Source: Bacteroidota bacterium (lineage in GTDB: Bacteria; Bacteroidota; Bacteroidia; Bacteroidales; Dysgonomonadaceae). Taken from it: a DNA stretch of 47,385 bases. The translations under genes and the position numbers were made by a program. The stretch lies in assembly GCA_023622765.1 (NCBI GenBank), contig JAMNYO010000101.1, forward strand, positions 1 to 47,385. The letters run 5' to 3'. Each line of letters begins with the position of its first letter. The first letter of the stretch is position 1. Below are positions 15,791 through 22,875 of the stretch, piece after piece. Below the pieces are notes generated by a model. It had not been told where the DNA came from and searched no databases. It worked only from the letters and a program-made list of their open reading frames with translations.

Positions 15791-15894
15791 AGCAACTATA
15801 TGTTATGTAATTATTTTTGTTTCAATCGGTATTAATCACTTTGCCCGTGCGATTCCCTGTTGAACGTCTCGCGGGGGTTGTTATTTCTATCGTT

Positions 15895-16503
15895 TTATTC
15901 TCCTTGCTCCTTATTCACCAGGTTGGTCAGCCAACCCGGCAGGTTGGACTCCGGCATGGGCACCAACGCGTTGGGCGTGGAGGTTTCCGAACGGCCACGC
16001 GTGTGCGGCACCTCGCGGTGGCAGTCCCAGCAAGCCTTTCCTTTCATCTCCTTCACCTCTTTATAGCCCATTCGTCCCGTGCTCACGAACTCGGTGTTAA
16101 GCTGCGTGTGACAACGAATGCAGTTGTCCATGATCACCGCGGAGCTGGCATCGATGGTTTGCAGCGAATGTGCTTCGCCCCTGATGGTGAAAACGGCGGC
16201 GTGGCGCAAACCGTCTTTGGCCTTGAAGTAATACTTGTTGAAGACGTTATCTTGCGGCACGTGACAATCATTACAGGTGGTGTTTTGCCCGTGCGAGCCG
16301 TGCATCCACGTGGCGTAGTAGGGAGCCATGAGGTGACAGTTCACGCACGTTTTGGGCTCGTCGGAAAGGTAGCTGTAGGAACGTGAGGCGAAAAAAGAGT
16401 AGATAAACAACCCTACAAATACCCCGGCCATGATGATCGCGAAGTATTTCCACCCGCCGCGCGGCTTGATTTTCATCCAAAATGCTCGTAATCTATCCAT
16501 CAT
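15895..16503 (-). CDS. nrfH: Tetrahaem quinol dehydrogenase NrfH, electron donor to NrfA
   Basis: The product has 202 residues. One membrane helix (about 19-40) is followed by four CxxCH motifs: CVNCH (53-57), CNDCH (77-81), CIRCH (128-132) and CWDCH (158-162). M59, two residues after the first haem histidine, matches the methionine ligand of NrfH haem 1. The family oxidises menaquinol at the membrane and passes electrons to NrfA. The first ATG (16503) and the next codon (16500) are both possible starts. The C-terminal tail after residue 170 has no haem site and includes LPGWLTNLVNKEQGE. It is first in a minus-strand block running through nrfA, and diverges from the Crp-family gene. Confidence 0.95.
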   Translation of the reverse strand: MMDRLRAFWMKIKPRGGWKYFAIIMAGVFVGLFIYSFFASRSYSYLSDEPKTCVNCHLMAPYYATWMHGSHGQNTTCNDCHVPQDNVFNKYYFKAKDGLRHAAVFTIRGEAHSLQTIDASSAVIMDNCIRCHTQLNTEFVSTGRMGYKEVKEMKGKACWDCHREVPHTRGRSETSTPNALVPMPESNLPGWLTNLVNKEQGE

Positions 16504-16520
16504 AATTTCACATTATCTCA

Positions 16521-16556
16521 GGGTAATATAGACTTTACCCAATTTCTGCAAAGTTA
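16521..16556 (-). promoter_or_regulatory. Candidate nrfH promoter -7 box and leader dyad
   Basis: Read on the minus strand, TAACTTTG (16549-16556) matches the Bacteroidetes -7 element TAnnTTTG. I see no good -33 TTTG at the right distance, so it may need an activator. Just downstream in the leader is a GGGTAA/TTACCC dyad (16521-16526 and 16535-16540). Confidence 0.4.
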
Positions 16557-16640
16557 GGAAAACACACTTAAAAAAACTGTAATATTTATGACGAATATTA
16601 AATAAAAACGCTATTTTCGTGTTAAAATGGTGGTAACGTT

Positions 16641-16769
16641 CCGTTTTAGCAGCCAAAGCGAACCGTTTTTACATCCATGCAGTAGGCGTTTACGATTATC
16701 CGTAGCGAATCGTTTTACATCCATACTGCAAGCGTATGGATCATCCGAAACAAAACGTTTTCACAACCA
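16641..16769. promoter_or_regulatory. Four-copy YCGTTTT-n-rCAnCCA array between nrfH and crp
   Basis: The copies are CCGTTTTAGCAGCCA (16641-16655), CCGTTTTTACATCCA (16663-16677), TCGTTTTACATCCA (16710-16723) and ACGTTTTCACAACCA (16755-16769). All point the same way, with starts 22, 47 and 45 bp apart. Copies 2 and 3 lie in a longer imperfect direct repeat that starts AGCGAA. The last copy abuts the ribosome binding site of the Crp-family gene. The spacing and position suggest a cooperative regulator-binding array controlling the divergent genes. Confidence 0.5.
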
Positions 16770-16788
16770 TTAAAGGAGTTTGAATAGT

Positions 16789-17472
16789 ATGCGTTCCCGA
16801 ACACCCGAACAGGTACACTCTATTTTCCAATGCCCCTTGTGCCATTCGATTCCCGTCGACAAGCAGGAGGAGTTCCTCGCTGACATCAACTATTCCGTGA
16901 CCCGGTACGACAAGGGGGATATCCTGGTCCATCAAGGTGCGCGATGCGACAAGTTGCTCATCGTGATAAAGGGGAAGGTACAAACCGAAATGGCCGATGA
17001 AACGGGCGACTTCATGACTATCGAGACCATTAAAGCGCCCAACCCGCTGACCACAGGATTCCTGTTCGCCACAGACAACGCTTCGCCCGTGACGGCAGTC
17101 GCCAAAGTCGACACGGTTGCGGTGCTCATTCCCAAGGAGAATATCTATCACCTGATGCGGAAATACCCGGAGTTCATGAAAACCTATTTATCGTATCTAT
17201 CCAACAAGTTAACCTTCCTCACCGAAAAGCTGCGCCTGGTTTCGTTCCGTACCATTAAAGCAAAACTTGCCTATTACCTGCTGAAAGAGTCGAAAGGCGA
17301 GGACCGGTTTCAATTACAATTGTCGAGGGGAGAGATGGCGCGGTTCTTCGGCGTCTCCCGTCCCGCCTTGGTCAACGTGATGATGCAGATGGCCAAGGAG
17401 GGAGTGATTGAAGTGGACAGGCGAAACATCACCATTCTGGATCGTGGGGCATTGCGGCAGATAATGAGTTGA
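16789..17472 (+). CDS. Crp/Fnr-family transcriptional regulator, divergent from nrfHA
   Basis: The product has 227 residues. The ATG at 16789 is chosen because AAAGGAG (16772-16778) is correctly spaced before it; an in-frame TTG at 16780 overlaps that site. A cyclic-nucleotide-binding-like barrel spans about residues 15-125 (YDKGDILVHQGARCDKLLIV, then GKVQTEMADETGDF). A long dimer helix comes next, then a winged helix with LSRGEMARFFGVSRPALVNV. Cysteines occur at two N-terminal positions (QCPLCHSI) and at ARCDK, fewer than the four of oxygen-sensing Fnr. No Arg/Ser pattern for cAMP is obvious. It probably controls the neighbouring nitrite reduction genes in response to redox or nitrosative signals; the signal is inferred. 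Confidence 0.88.
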   Translation: MRSRTPEQVHSIFQCPLCHSIPVDKQEEFLADINYSVTRYDKGDILVHQGARCDKLLIVIKGKVQTEMADETGDFMTIETIKAPNPLTTGFLFATDNASPVTAVAKVDTVAVLIPKENIYHLMRKYPEFMKTYLSYLSNKLTFLTEKLRLVSFRTIKAKLAYYLLKESKGEDRFQLQLSRGEMARFFGVSRPALVNVMMQMAKEGVIEVDRRNITILDRGALRQIMS

Positions 17473-17593
17473 AAATCTTTCGAGCAAAGCATCGCTGTCG
17501 ATAGTGATCACCCCTGCCTCACCTCTTAAATTCCACCCCCAAATCTTAAATCCCAGCCTCAAGTCTTAAATAATATTAAATCCGAAAAATAAA

Positions 17594-17624
17594 TTTGGAG
17601 CCGTGAAAACAATCATTACCTTTG
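17594..17624 (+). promoter_or_regulatory. Consensus Bacteroidetes promoter of the GntR-ABC operon
   Basis: TTTG (17594-17597), exactly 19 bp, then TACCTTTG (17617-17624): a complete match to the -33/-7 promoter of this phylum. Transcription should start at about 17630, just at the edge of the operator-like dyad that follows. Confidence 0.8.
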
Positions 17625-17633
17625 CAGTGTCTT

Positions 17634-17649
17634 AGTTCACTAGTGCACT
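17634..17649. promoter_or_regulatory. Operator-like dyad at the start of the GntR-ABC operon
   Basis: AGTTCACTAGTGCACT matches its own reverse complement at 14 of 16 positions and lies just after the predicted transcription start. A second ACTAGT follows at 17655-17660. YtrA-subfamily GntR repressors encoded in such operons bind short dyads at their own promoter, so the product of the gene at 20271 is the likely ligand. Confidence 0.5.
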
Positions 17650-17734
17650 ATAAAACTAGTTACTAAAGTAATGAAGATTGGCTACAACAGCCTGAAAGAT
17701 AGTAAACTTGAACACAACTCAAAATAACACGAAT

Positions 17735-18607
17735 ATGGTTAAAATGCAACTACTCTCGTTCAGATACGGTAAAAAGGAAGTATTGAACGATATCTCAATG
17801 AGGCTCGAGCCCGGGAAGATTTACGGGCTGCTGGGCGAAAACGGCGTGGGAAAGACCACCCTGTTAAAGGTTATCGCCGGGCTACAAAAACCTTGGAATG
17901 GAAGCTGTTCCGTTTTCGGTGAAGATCCATTCAACCGAGCTCCCTCGTTTTTAAGCCGCGTCTATTACCTACCCGAGGAGTTGGAGTATATCCAAAACGA
18001 CTACTCCATCCGCTTTTTCGCGAAAGTAAACGGGCCATTTTACCCCAACTTCGATAACGAGAAGTTCGAGGCTATTTTAAAGGAGTTTGCCGTGGAGGGC
18101 GACAAAAAACTCACCAGTCTATCGCACGGGCAAGCCAAAAAGGGTGCCATTGCCTTCGCCTTAGCCACGAACGCCGATTTACTGCTGATGGACGAGCCCA
18201 GTAACGGCTTGGATATCCCCTCCAAAACGTTGTTCCGAAGGATTATCGTGGAGTACGTGTCAGACAATACCTGTACGCTTATCTCTACCCATCAGGTACG
18301 CGACTTGGAAAACCTGATTGACCCGATCATCATCCTCGACAATAAGGCAGTACTGATGAACGCGTCGTTAGAGGAAATCTCAGAAAAGCTGTACTTCGGG
18401 CTACACGCATCCATCCCCGCCAACGCATTTTATTCAGAACCCGTGCCGGGAGGCTACCTCTGCGTCATGGAGAATGACGACCTGGGCGAAAGTAAGGTGA
18501 ACTTAGAGGCACTTTTCAATGCCACCATGCAGCATAAAAAGCGCATGCAGGAGCTCTTCGCTCCGAACGCGGCGGAAGTTTCAACCCCATCACTTCGTCC
18601 GGAATAA
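17735..18607 (+). CDS. ABC transporter ATP-binding protein (YtrB-like)
   Basis: The product has 290 residues from ATG 17735. An in-frame TTG (17708) and a later ATG (17744) are alternatives, with no clear ribosome site to decide. Walker A is GENGVGKT (34-41). The signature is LSHGQAKKGA, a variant of LSGGQ, and Walker B is LLLMDEPSNGLD, followed by an H-loop (ISTHQVRDLEN). The last 70 residues form a poorly conserved extension. Family members power small membrane partners in GntR-controlled operons that respond to cell-envelope antibiotics. The two permease genes and the GntR gene follow in the same direction with short gaps. Confidence 0.88.
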   Translation: MVKMQLLSFRYGKKEVLNDISMRLEPGKIYGLLGENGVGKTTLLKVIAGLQKPWNGSCSVFGEDPFNRAPSFLSRVYYLPEELEYIQNDYSIRFFAKVNGPFYPNFDNEKFEAILKEFAVEGDKKLTSLSHGQAKKGAIAFALATNADLLLMDEPSNGLDIPSKTLFRRIIVEYVSDNTCTLISTHQVRDLENLIDPIIILDNKAVLMNASLEEISEKLYFGLHASIPANAFYSEPVPGGYLCVMENDDLGESKVNLEALFNATMQHKKRMQELFAPNAAEVSTPSLRPE

Positions 18608-18650
18608 TTCCTTATCACCCAAATGCAACATTTAATAAAACTGACTCACG

Positions 18651-19442
18651 ATGAACAGCAATAGATTTCAATTCAAAAGAGTAGGGATGCTTATAGGTAG
18701 GGCATTTCAGCAAAAAGACAAAACGATGCGCAACACGGCATTAGTATTAGCAGCACTCCCCATCTGTCATTTCCTTATAGCCATATTAGCCTCGGGAAAA
18801 GGACCTTCACTGGATAACAGAGGCAATATGCTAACATTTTGGATAGGTGCGTTCTTTATTTTATCGCCGTTCATTTTTTACAACTTATACAATCACCCTA
18901 AGAAAGGACTGCCCGAGGTGATGCTCCCCGCATCGGTACTGGAAAAATTCGTTGCCATGCAGGTGACCTGTATCATTGTTTTTCCACTTATGGTCTTTCT
19001 GTTTCTCGGGGGAGGCGATGCACTGTTAACTACCCTATTCCCCAGTTACCAGAGTGGTTATGCCATCGCCTATTTTTTCAACAACAAGGTTACGGAAGAG
19101 ACCTTTTTGATCTTGTTCCTCACCATGCAGGCCGTGTTCTTTTGTAACCTGCTTTTCGTGAGGCGAAAGCTACTTTTAACCATCGTGAGCTTCGTGATCG
19201 TAAACTCGTTGCTCTCAATCTTCCTGGTAACAACGACATCTGTCACGGAATCACTGGGCTACTTCGACGCGATATCTGACGATGTGCATGTCGATGTAAT
19301 CGAAGGCGGTTTGTTTGAAATTTTCAAGGAAGAGAACCCTTTGGTAGTTTCCGGCTTCCTATTCAAACTATTCATGGTGGTAGTTTTACCGATTATCTTC
19401 ATGATCAGCTCCTACAAGTTAATGAAAACCAAAAGGTATTAA
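18651..19442 (+). CDS. ABC-type membrane protein, copy 1 of a tandem pair
   Basis: The product has 263 residues with about six hydrophobic segments: around 28-50, 60-78 (FWIGAFFILSPFIFYNLY), 105-125, 150-168, 172-195 and 240-258. It starts MNSNRFQFKRVGMLIGRAFQ and ends KLMKTKRY. The conserved loop YNHPKKGLPEVMLPASVLEK is shared with its twin. No catalytic motif is present. It probably forms the membrane part of the transporter energised by the ATPase encoded 43 bp upstream. The gene is a clear duplicate of the next one, with equal length and near-identical DNA over long tracts. Confidence 0.82.
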   Translation: MNSNRFQFKRVGMLIGRAFQQKDKTMRNTALVLAALPICHFLIAILASGKGPSLDNRGNMLTFWIGAFFILSPFIFYNLYNHPKKGLPEVMLPASVLEKFVAMQVTCIIVFPLMVFLFLGGGDALLTTLFPSYQSGYAIAYFFNNKVTEETFLILFLTMQAVFFCNLLFVRRKLLLTIVSFVIVNSLLSIFLVTTTSVTESLGYFDAISDDVHVDVIEGGLFEIFKEENPLVVSGFLFKLFMVVVLPIIFMISSYKLMKTKRY

Positions 19443-19479
19443 TGATGATGCACTTCAGCATTTTAACAACAGACTCACG

Positions 19480-20271
19480 ATGAACAACTATACATTTCAA
19501 TTCAAGAGAACAGGAAAGCTTATTGGTAGAACATTTCAGCAAAACGCCACAACAATACGCAACACGGCATTAGTATTAGCAGCAATCCCCATCTTTTTCC
19601 TCCTTCTGGGCACATTAACCTCGGGCGAAGGAGCTTCACTGGGTGTTAGAGGCGAGATACTGACAATTTTAGTAGGCGTTTTTTTTGTTATATCCCCTTT
19701 CTTTTTTTACAAGCTATACAATCACCCTAAGAAAGGACTGCCTGAAGTGATGCTCCCCGCGTCGGTACTGGAAAAGTTCGTTGCCATGCAGGTGACCTGT
19801 ATCATTGTTTTGCCACTCATGGCCATCCTGTTTTTCGGAGGAGTCGATGCGCTATTGACCGCTTTATTCCCAAGACACCAGAGTGGTTATGCCATCGCCT
19901 ATTTTTTCAACGACAAGGTTACGGAAGAGGCCTTTTTGATCATGTTCCTTACCTTGCAGGCCGTATTCTTTTGCAACCTGCTGTTTGTTAGGGGGAAAGT
20001 GTTTAAAACCATCGCGAGCTTCGTGGTTGTAAACATGCTGCTCTCAATCGTGCTGGTGTCATCGATAATGTTCTTGGAATCATTGGGATTTTTCGATGAG
20101 ATATCAGACGATGTGCATATCAATTTAAACGAATACGATTTGTTTGGATTTTTCGGGGAAGAGAACCCTCTGGTCGTTTCCGGCTTCCTATTAAAGCTAT
20201 TCATGACGGTAGTTTTGCCGATTATCTTCATGATCGGTTCATACCGACTAATGAAAACCAAAAGGTATTAA
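19480..20271 (+). CDS. ABC-type membrane protein, copy 2 of a tandem pair
   Basis: The product has 263 residues, the same length as copy 1, shifted 829 bp downstream. Both share the YNHPKKGLPEVMLPASVLEK loop, the AIAYFFN-KVTEE segment and the C-terminal MKTKRY. Differences cluster in the first extracytoplasmic loop and the acidic segment near residues 210-230 (EISDDVHINLNEYDLFGFFG here). The two may form a heterodimeric channel. The stop codon TAA overlaps the ATG of the GntR gene by one base, so translation is coupled. Sequence after copy 1 carries a fossil of that same junction, which shows the duplication order. Confidence 0.82.
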   Translation: MNNYTFQFKRTGKLIGRTFQQNATTIRNTALVLAAIPIFFLLLGTLTSGEGASLGVRGEILTILVGVFFVISPFFFYKLYNHPKKGLPEVMLPASVLEKFVAMQVTCIIVLPLMAILFFGGVDALLTALFPRHQSGYAIAYFFNDKVTEEAFLIMFLTLQAVFFCNLLFVRGKVFKTIASFVVVNMLLSIVLVSSIMFLESLGFFDEISDDVHINLNEYDLFGFFGEENPLVVSGFLLKLFMTVVLPIIFMIGSYRLMKTKRY

Positions 20272-20642
20272 TGATGATGAACTTTGACGAACATAAGCCC
20301 ATCTACCTTCAGATATCGGACTCCATCTGCGAGAAAATTCTCAACGACGAGTACGCTGAAGATGAACGCATCCCCTCCATCAGGGAGATGGGCGCACAGC
20401 TGGGCGTTAATCCCAATACCGTGATGCGCAGCTACGACTACCTGAAATCGCTCGACATCATTTACGACAGGCGGGGCGTGGGGTTTTTCGCCTCGCCCGA
20501 CGCGAAGAAAAGGGTGAAGGGCATGTACAAAAAGGAGTTTATGGAGACGGAACTGCTTGCTATCGCTAAGAAGATAGCTCTTTTAGAGATTGGTTTGGAT
20601 GAGTTTATTGAAAAACTGAAAACTGTAAAAAACATTGAATAA
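20271..20642 (+). CDS. GntR-family (YtrA subfamily) transcriptional repressor
   Basis: The product has 123 residues. The N-terminal winged helix carries the GntR pattern KPIYLQISDSICEKILN, then RIPSIREMGAQLGVNPNTV and a wing ending YDRRGVGFFAS (about residue 77). Only a short helical tail of about 45 residues follows, as is usual for YtrA-type members that sit in ABC operons and lack a ligand domain. Three ATGs in a row (20271, 20274, 20277) could start it; the first overlaps the stop of the permease gene. It probably represses the operon from the dyad at 17634-17649. Confidence 0.9.
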   Translation: MMMNFDEHKPIYLQISDSICEKILNDEYAEDERIPSIREMGAQLGVNPNTVMRSYDYLKSLDIIYDRRGVGFFASPDAKKRVKGMYKKEFMETELLAIAKKIALLEIGLDEFIEKLKTVKNIE

Positions 20643-20689
20643 AAAGGTTATCAACTGAAAACTGAATAGGTTCAACAAAAGCCACAAAA

Positions 20690-21256
20690 ATGATTACCCT
20701 CACAGACATACACAAGTCCTACTACACCGAAGCCATCTCGTTGCACGTGCTGAAAGGCATCAGCCTCACGATTGACGCGGGCGAATACGTCTCCGTAAAC
20801 CTAAGCGAAAAACAGGCGGCACAATACCGCAACGAGATGATCGGGTTCGTGTTTCAATCGTTCAACCTGATCAACTTCAAAAACGCGCTGGAAAACGTGG
20901 CGCTACCACTCTATTACAAGAACGTGAGCCGAAAACGACGCAACATCATCGCGATGGAACATCTCGATAAGATGGGACTGAAAGATTGGGCGCATCACAT
21001 GCCCAACGAACTATCGGGTGGACAAAAACAGCGGGTCGCCATCGCCCGCGCGATGATATCCAATCCGAAGATCATCCTCGCCGATGAGCCGACGGGCGCG
21101 TTGGACAGCCAAACCTCCATGGAGGTGATGGGTGTCCTTTCCGACCTGAACAAGCAGGGCATCACCATCATCATCGTCACGCACGAACAGTCGGTGGCTG
21201 ATACCACCAACCGGATTATCCGGTTGAAAGATGGGATGATTGAAACTCGCGATTAG
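20690..21256 (+). CDS. MacB/LolD-type ABC ATPase lacking its Walker A region
   Basis: The product has 188 residues against roughly 225 in the family. Present: the N-terminal strand (MITLTDIHKSYYT, LKGISLTIDAGEYVS), the Q-loop FQSF (Q56), the signature LSGGQKQR (108-115), Walker B IILADEPTGALDS and the H-loop THE (H165). Missing: about 35 residues between YVSV (residue 36) and NLSEKQAAQYRN, the place of the P-loop GxSGSGKST and the following helix. The reading frame is kept. A protein without the P-loop should not bind ATP, although it is the only ATPase for the two FtsX-like permeases downstream. Either the gene is crippled or the assembly lost about 105 bp near 20796. Confidence 0.88.
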   Translation: MITLTDIHKSYYTEAISLHVLKGISLTIDAGEYVSVNLSEKQAAQYRNEMIGFVFQSFNLINFKNALENVALPLYYKNVSRKRRNIIAMEHLDKMGLKDWAHHMPNELSGGQKQRVAIARAMISNPKIILADEPTGALDSQTSMEVMGVLSDLNKQGITIIIVTHEQSVADTTNRIIRLKDGMIETRD

Positions 21257-21296
21257 CTTTTAGCCATTAGCCAAAAGCCAAAAAAAAACCAATAAA

Positions 21297-22562
21297 ATGA
21301 GGGACCAGCTCCAAGAAATATTTACCACCCTGCGCAAAAACAAGCTGCGCACCACGCTGACCGGGTTGTCGGTTTCGTGGGGGATTTTCATCCTTATCGT
21401 GTTATTGGGCGCGGGCAACGGGTTGAAAAACGGTGTGATGTCCAATTTCGAACAACGTGCCATAAACCGCGTCAACCTGTGGGCGGGAACGACATCCATG
21501 CCGCATCAGGGACTGAAGTCGGGACGAAACATCCAGTTCTCCGAAAAAGAGCTGTCGATGGTAGAGGATGACATCAACGAAAGTCGTTTGGTTACCGCCC
21601 GTTCCAATAAAACGCAAACCATCTCCTACGGTACGGAATACGGCTCGTACCAGGTGCGTGGTGTAATGCCGAGCTATGCTGAAATAGAGAAACTGATTTT
21701 TGAACCCGATGCCGGACGGTTTATCAATCAACTCGACTTCAAACAGAAAAGCAAAGTGATCGTGTTGGATAAAAAAATGGCGGAGGTGCTTTTCAAAGGG
21801 AAGTCGCCACTGGGCGAATATGTTAAAGTAGGGGACCTCATGTTCAAAGTCATCGGCGTGAACTCTAAAAAAGAGCAGTGGGGAGGACCGGTCGCCTATA
21901 TACCCTTCTCTACCTCGCAAGCCATGTTTAATCCCGATAAGAAATTCTATCAGCTCACCTTCACTGTGGAAGGGCTCGAAACGAAAGCCGAAAACGACCG
22001 TTTCAACGAGGCATTGCGAAGCCAGATGGGGCGCAGGCTTAATTTTAACCCCGAAGATAAGCAAGCACTCTGGGTGAGTAATTCACAAGCCGACTACATC
22101 GAAACGATGAACATATTCGGCGGGATCAATATTTTCGTCACCATCGTGGGGATCTTGACACTCATCGCGGGAATCGTGGGGGTCAGCAACATCATGCTGG
22201 TATCGGTCAAAGAGCGCACGCGCGAGATCGGTATCCGAAAGGCCATTGGCGCACCACCGGCATCCATATTGAAGTCCATTATCCTGGAATCCATTATCAT
22301 TACCGCCATTTTCGGGTATATCGGAATGATGCTTGGCATCGGGCTTACCGAACTGATTAACTTCGTTATGGAGCAATCGGCTAACGGTATGCAAGTGGCC
22401 GATGAGAAAACACGAATGACTGTTTTCAAAAATCCGACCGTCAACGTCGGCTACGCGCTTTTCGCGACCGTCTTGTTGATCATCTCGGGAGTGATCGCCG
22501 GCTACTTGCCCGCGAGAAAGGCAGTGAAAATAAAACCGATAGAGGCCATGAGGCAGGAGTGA
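21297..22562 (+). CDS. MacB-like FtsX-domain ABC permease (first)
   Basis: The product has 421 residues. An N-terminal membrane helix (about 20-42, LSVSWGIFILIVLLGAGNGL) is followed by a periplasmic MacB-type domain of about 240 residues. Three C-terminal helices then include IFVTIVGILTLIAGIVGVSN and end before ARKAVKIKPIEAMRQE. The conserved cytosolic KERTREIGIRKAIGA loop that contacts the ATPase is intact. Such permeases work mechanically to move substrates through a periplasmic adaptor to a TolC-type channel, both encoded downstream. It lies 40 bp after the ATPase gene. A 22-unit heptamer array follows its stop. Confidence 0.9.
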   Translation: MRDQLQEIFTTLRKNKLRTTLTGLSVSWGIFILIVLLGAGNGLKNGVMSNFEQRAINRVNLWAGTTSMPHQGLKSGRNIQFSEKELSMVEDDINESRLVTARSNKTQTISYGTEYGSYQVRGVMPSYAEIEKLIFEPDAGRFINQLDFKQKSKVIVLDKKMAEVLFKGKSPLGEYVKVGDLMFKVIGVNSKKEQWGGPVAYIPFSTSQAMFNPDKKFYQLTFTVEGLETKAENDRFNEALRSQMGRRLNFNPEDKQALWVSNSQADYIETMNIFGGINIFVTIVGILTLIAGIVGVSNIMLVSVKERTREIGIRKAIGAPPASILKSIILESIIITAIFGYIGMMLGIGLTELINFVMEQSANGMQVADEKTRMTVFKNPTVNVGYALFATVLLIISGVIAGYLPARKAVKIKPIEAMRQE

Positions 22563-22563
22563 T

Positions 22564-22717
22564 GCAATTAGCAATTAGCAATTAGCAATGAACAATGAGC
22601 AATGAACAATGAGCAATGAACAATGAGCAATGAACAATGAGCAATGAGCAATGAACAATGAGCAATGAGCAATGAATAATGAGCAATGAGCAATGAACAA
22701 TGAGCAATGAACAATGA
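22564..22717 (+). repeat. Heptamer tandem array, 22 units of RCAATKA
   Basis: Three GCAATTA units are followed by 19 units of GCAATGA or ACAATGA (one ATAATGA). G- and A-type units mostly alternate, giving a 14-bp higher-order period. The array begins right after the stop codon of the first FtsX permease gene. It fills half of the 313-bp gap before the second permease; the rest (22718-22875) shows no gene. Each of the 19 units contains ATGA, an overlapping start and stop codon, cycling through all three frames. Confidence 0.9.
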
Positions 22718-22875
22718 GCAATTTTTTTAGGAACGAGAGCAGACAGGGTGCGTTAGCCGAACTTTTGCGTTAAGTTGGTGAGCAGAAGACGAGCTTGCTC
22801 TGATTATGCCACGACGAGCAAAAGTGCTGCAAAGCAGAATTAGCCATTAAGGTTTACAAAATAGATAGAAGCGAC

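Noticed and set aside
22564-22717. CRISPR array
   Set aside because: Units are 7 bp with no spacers; this is a microsatellite.
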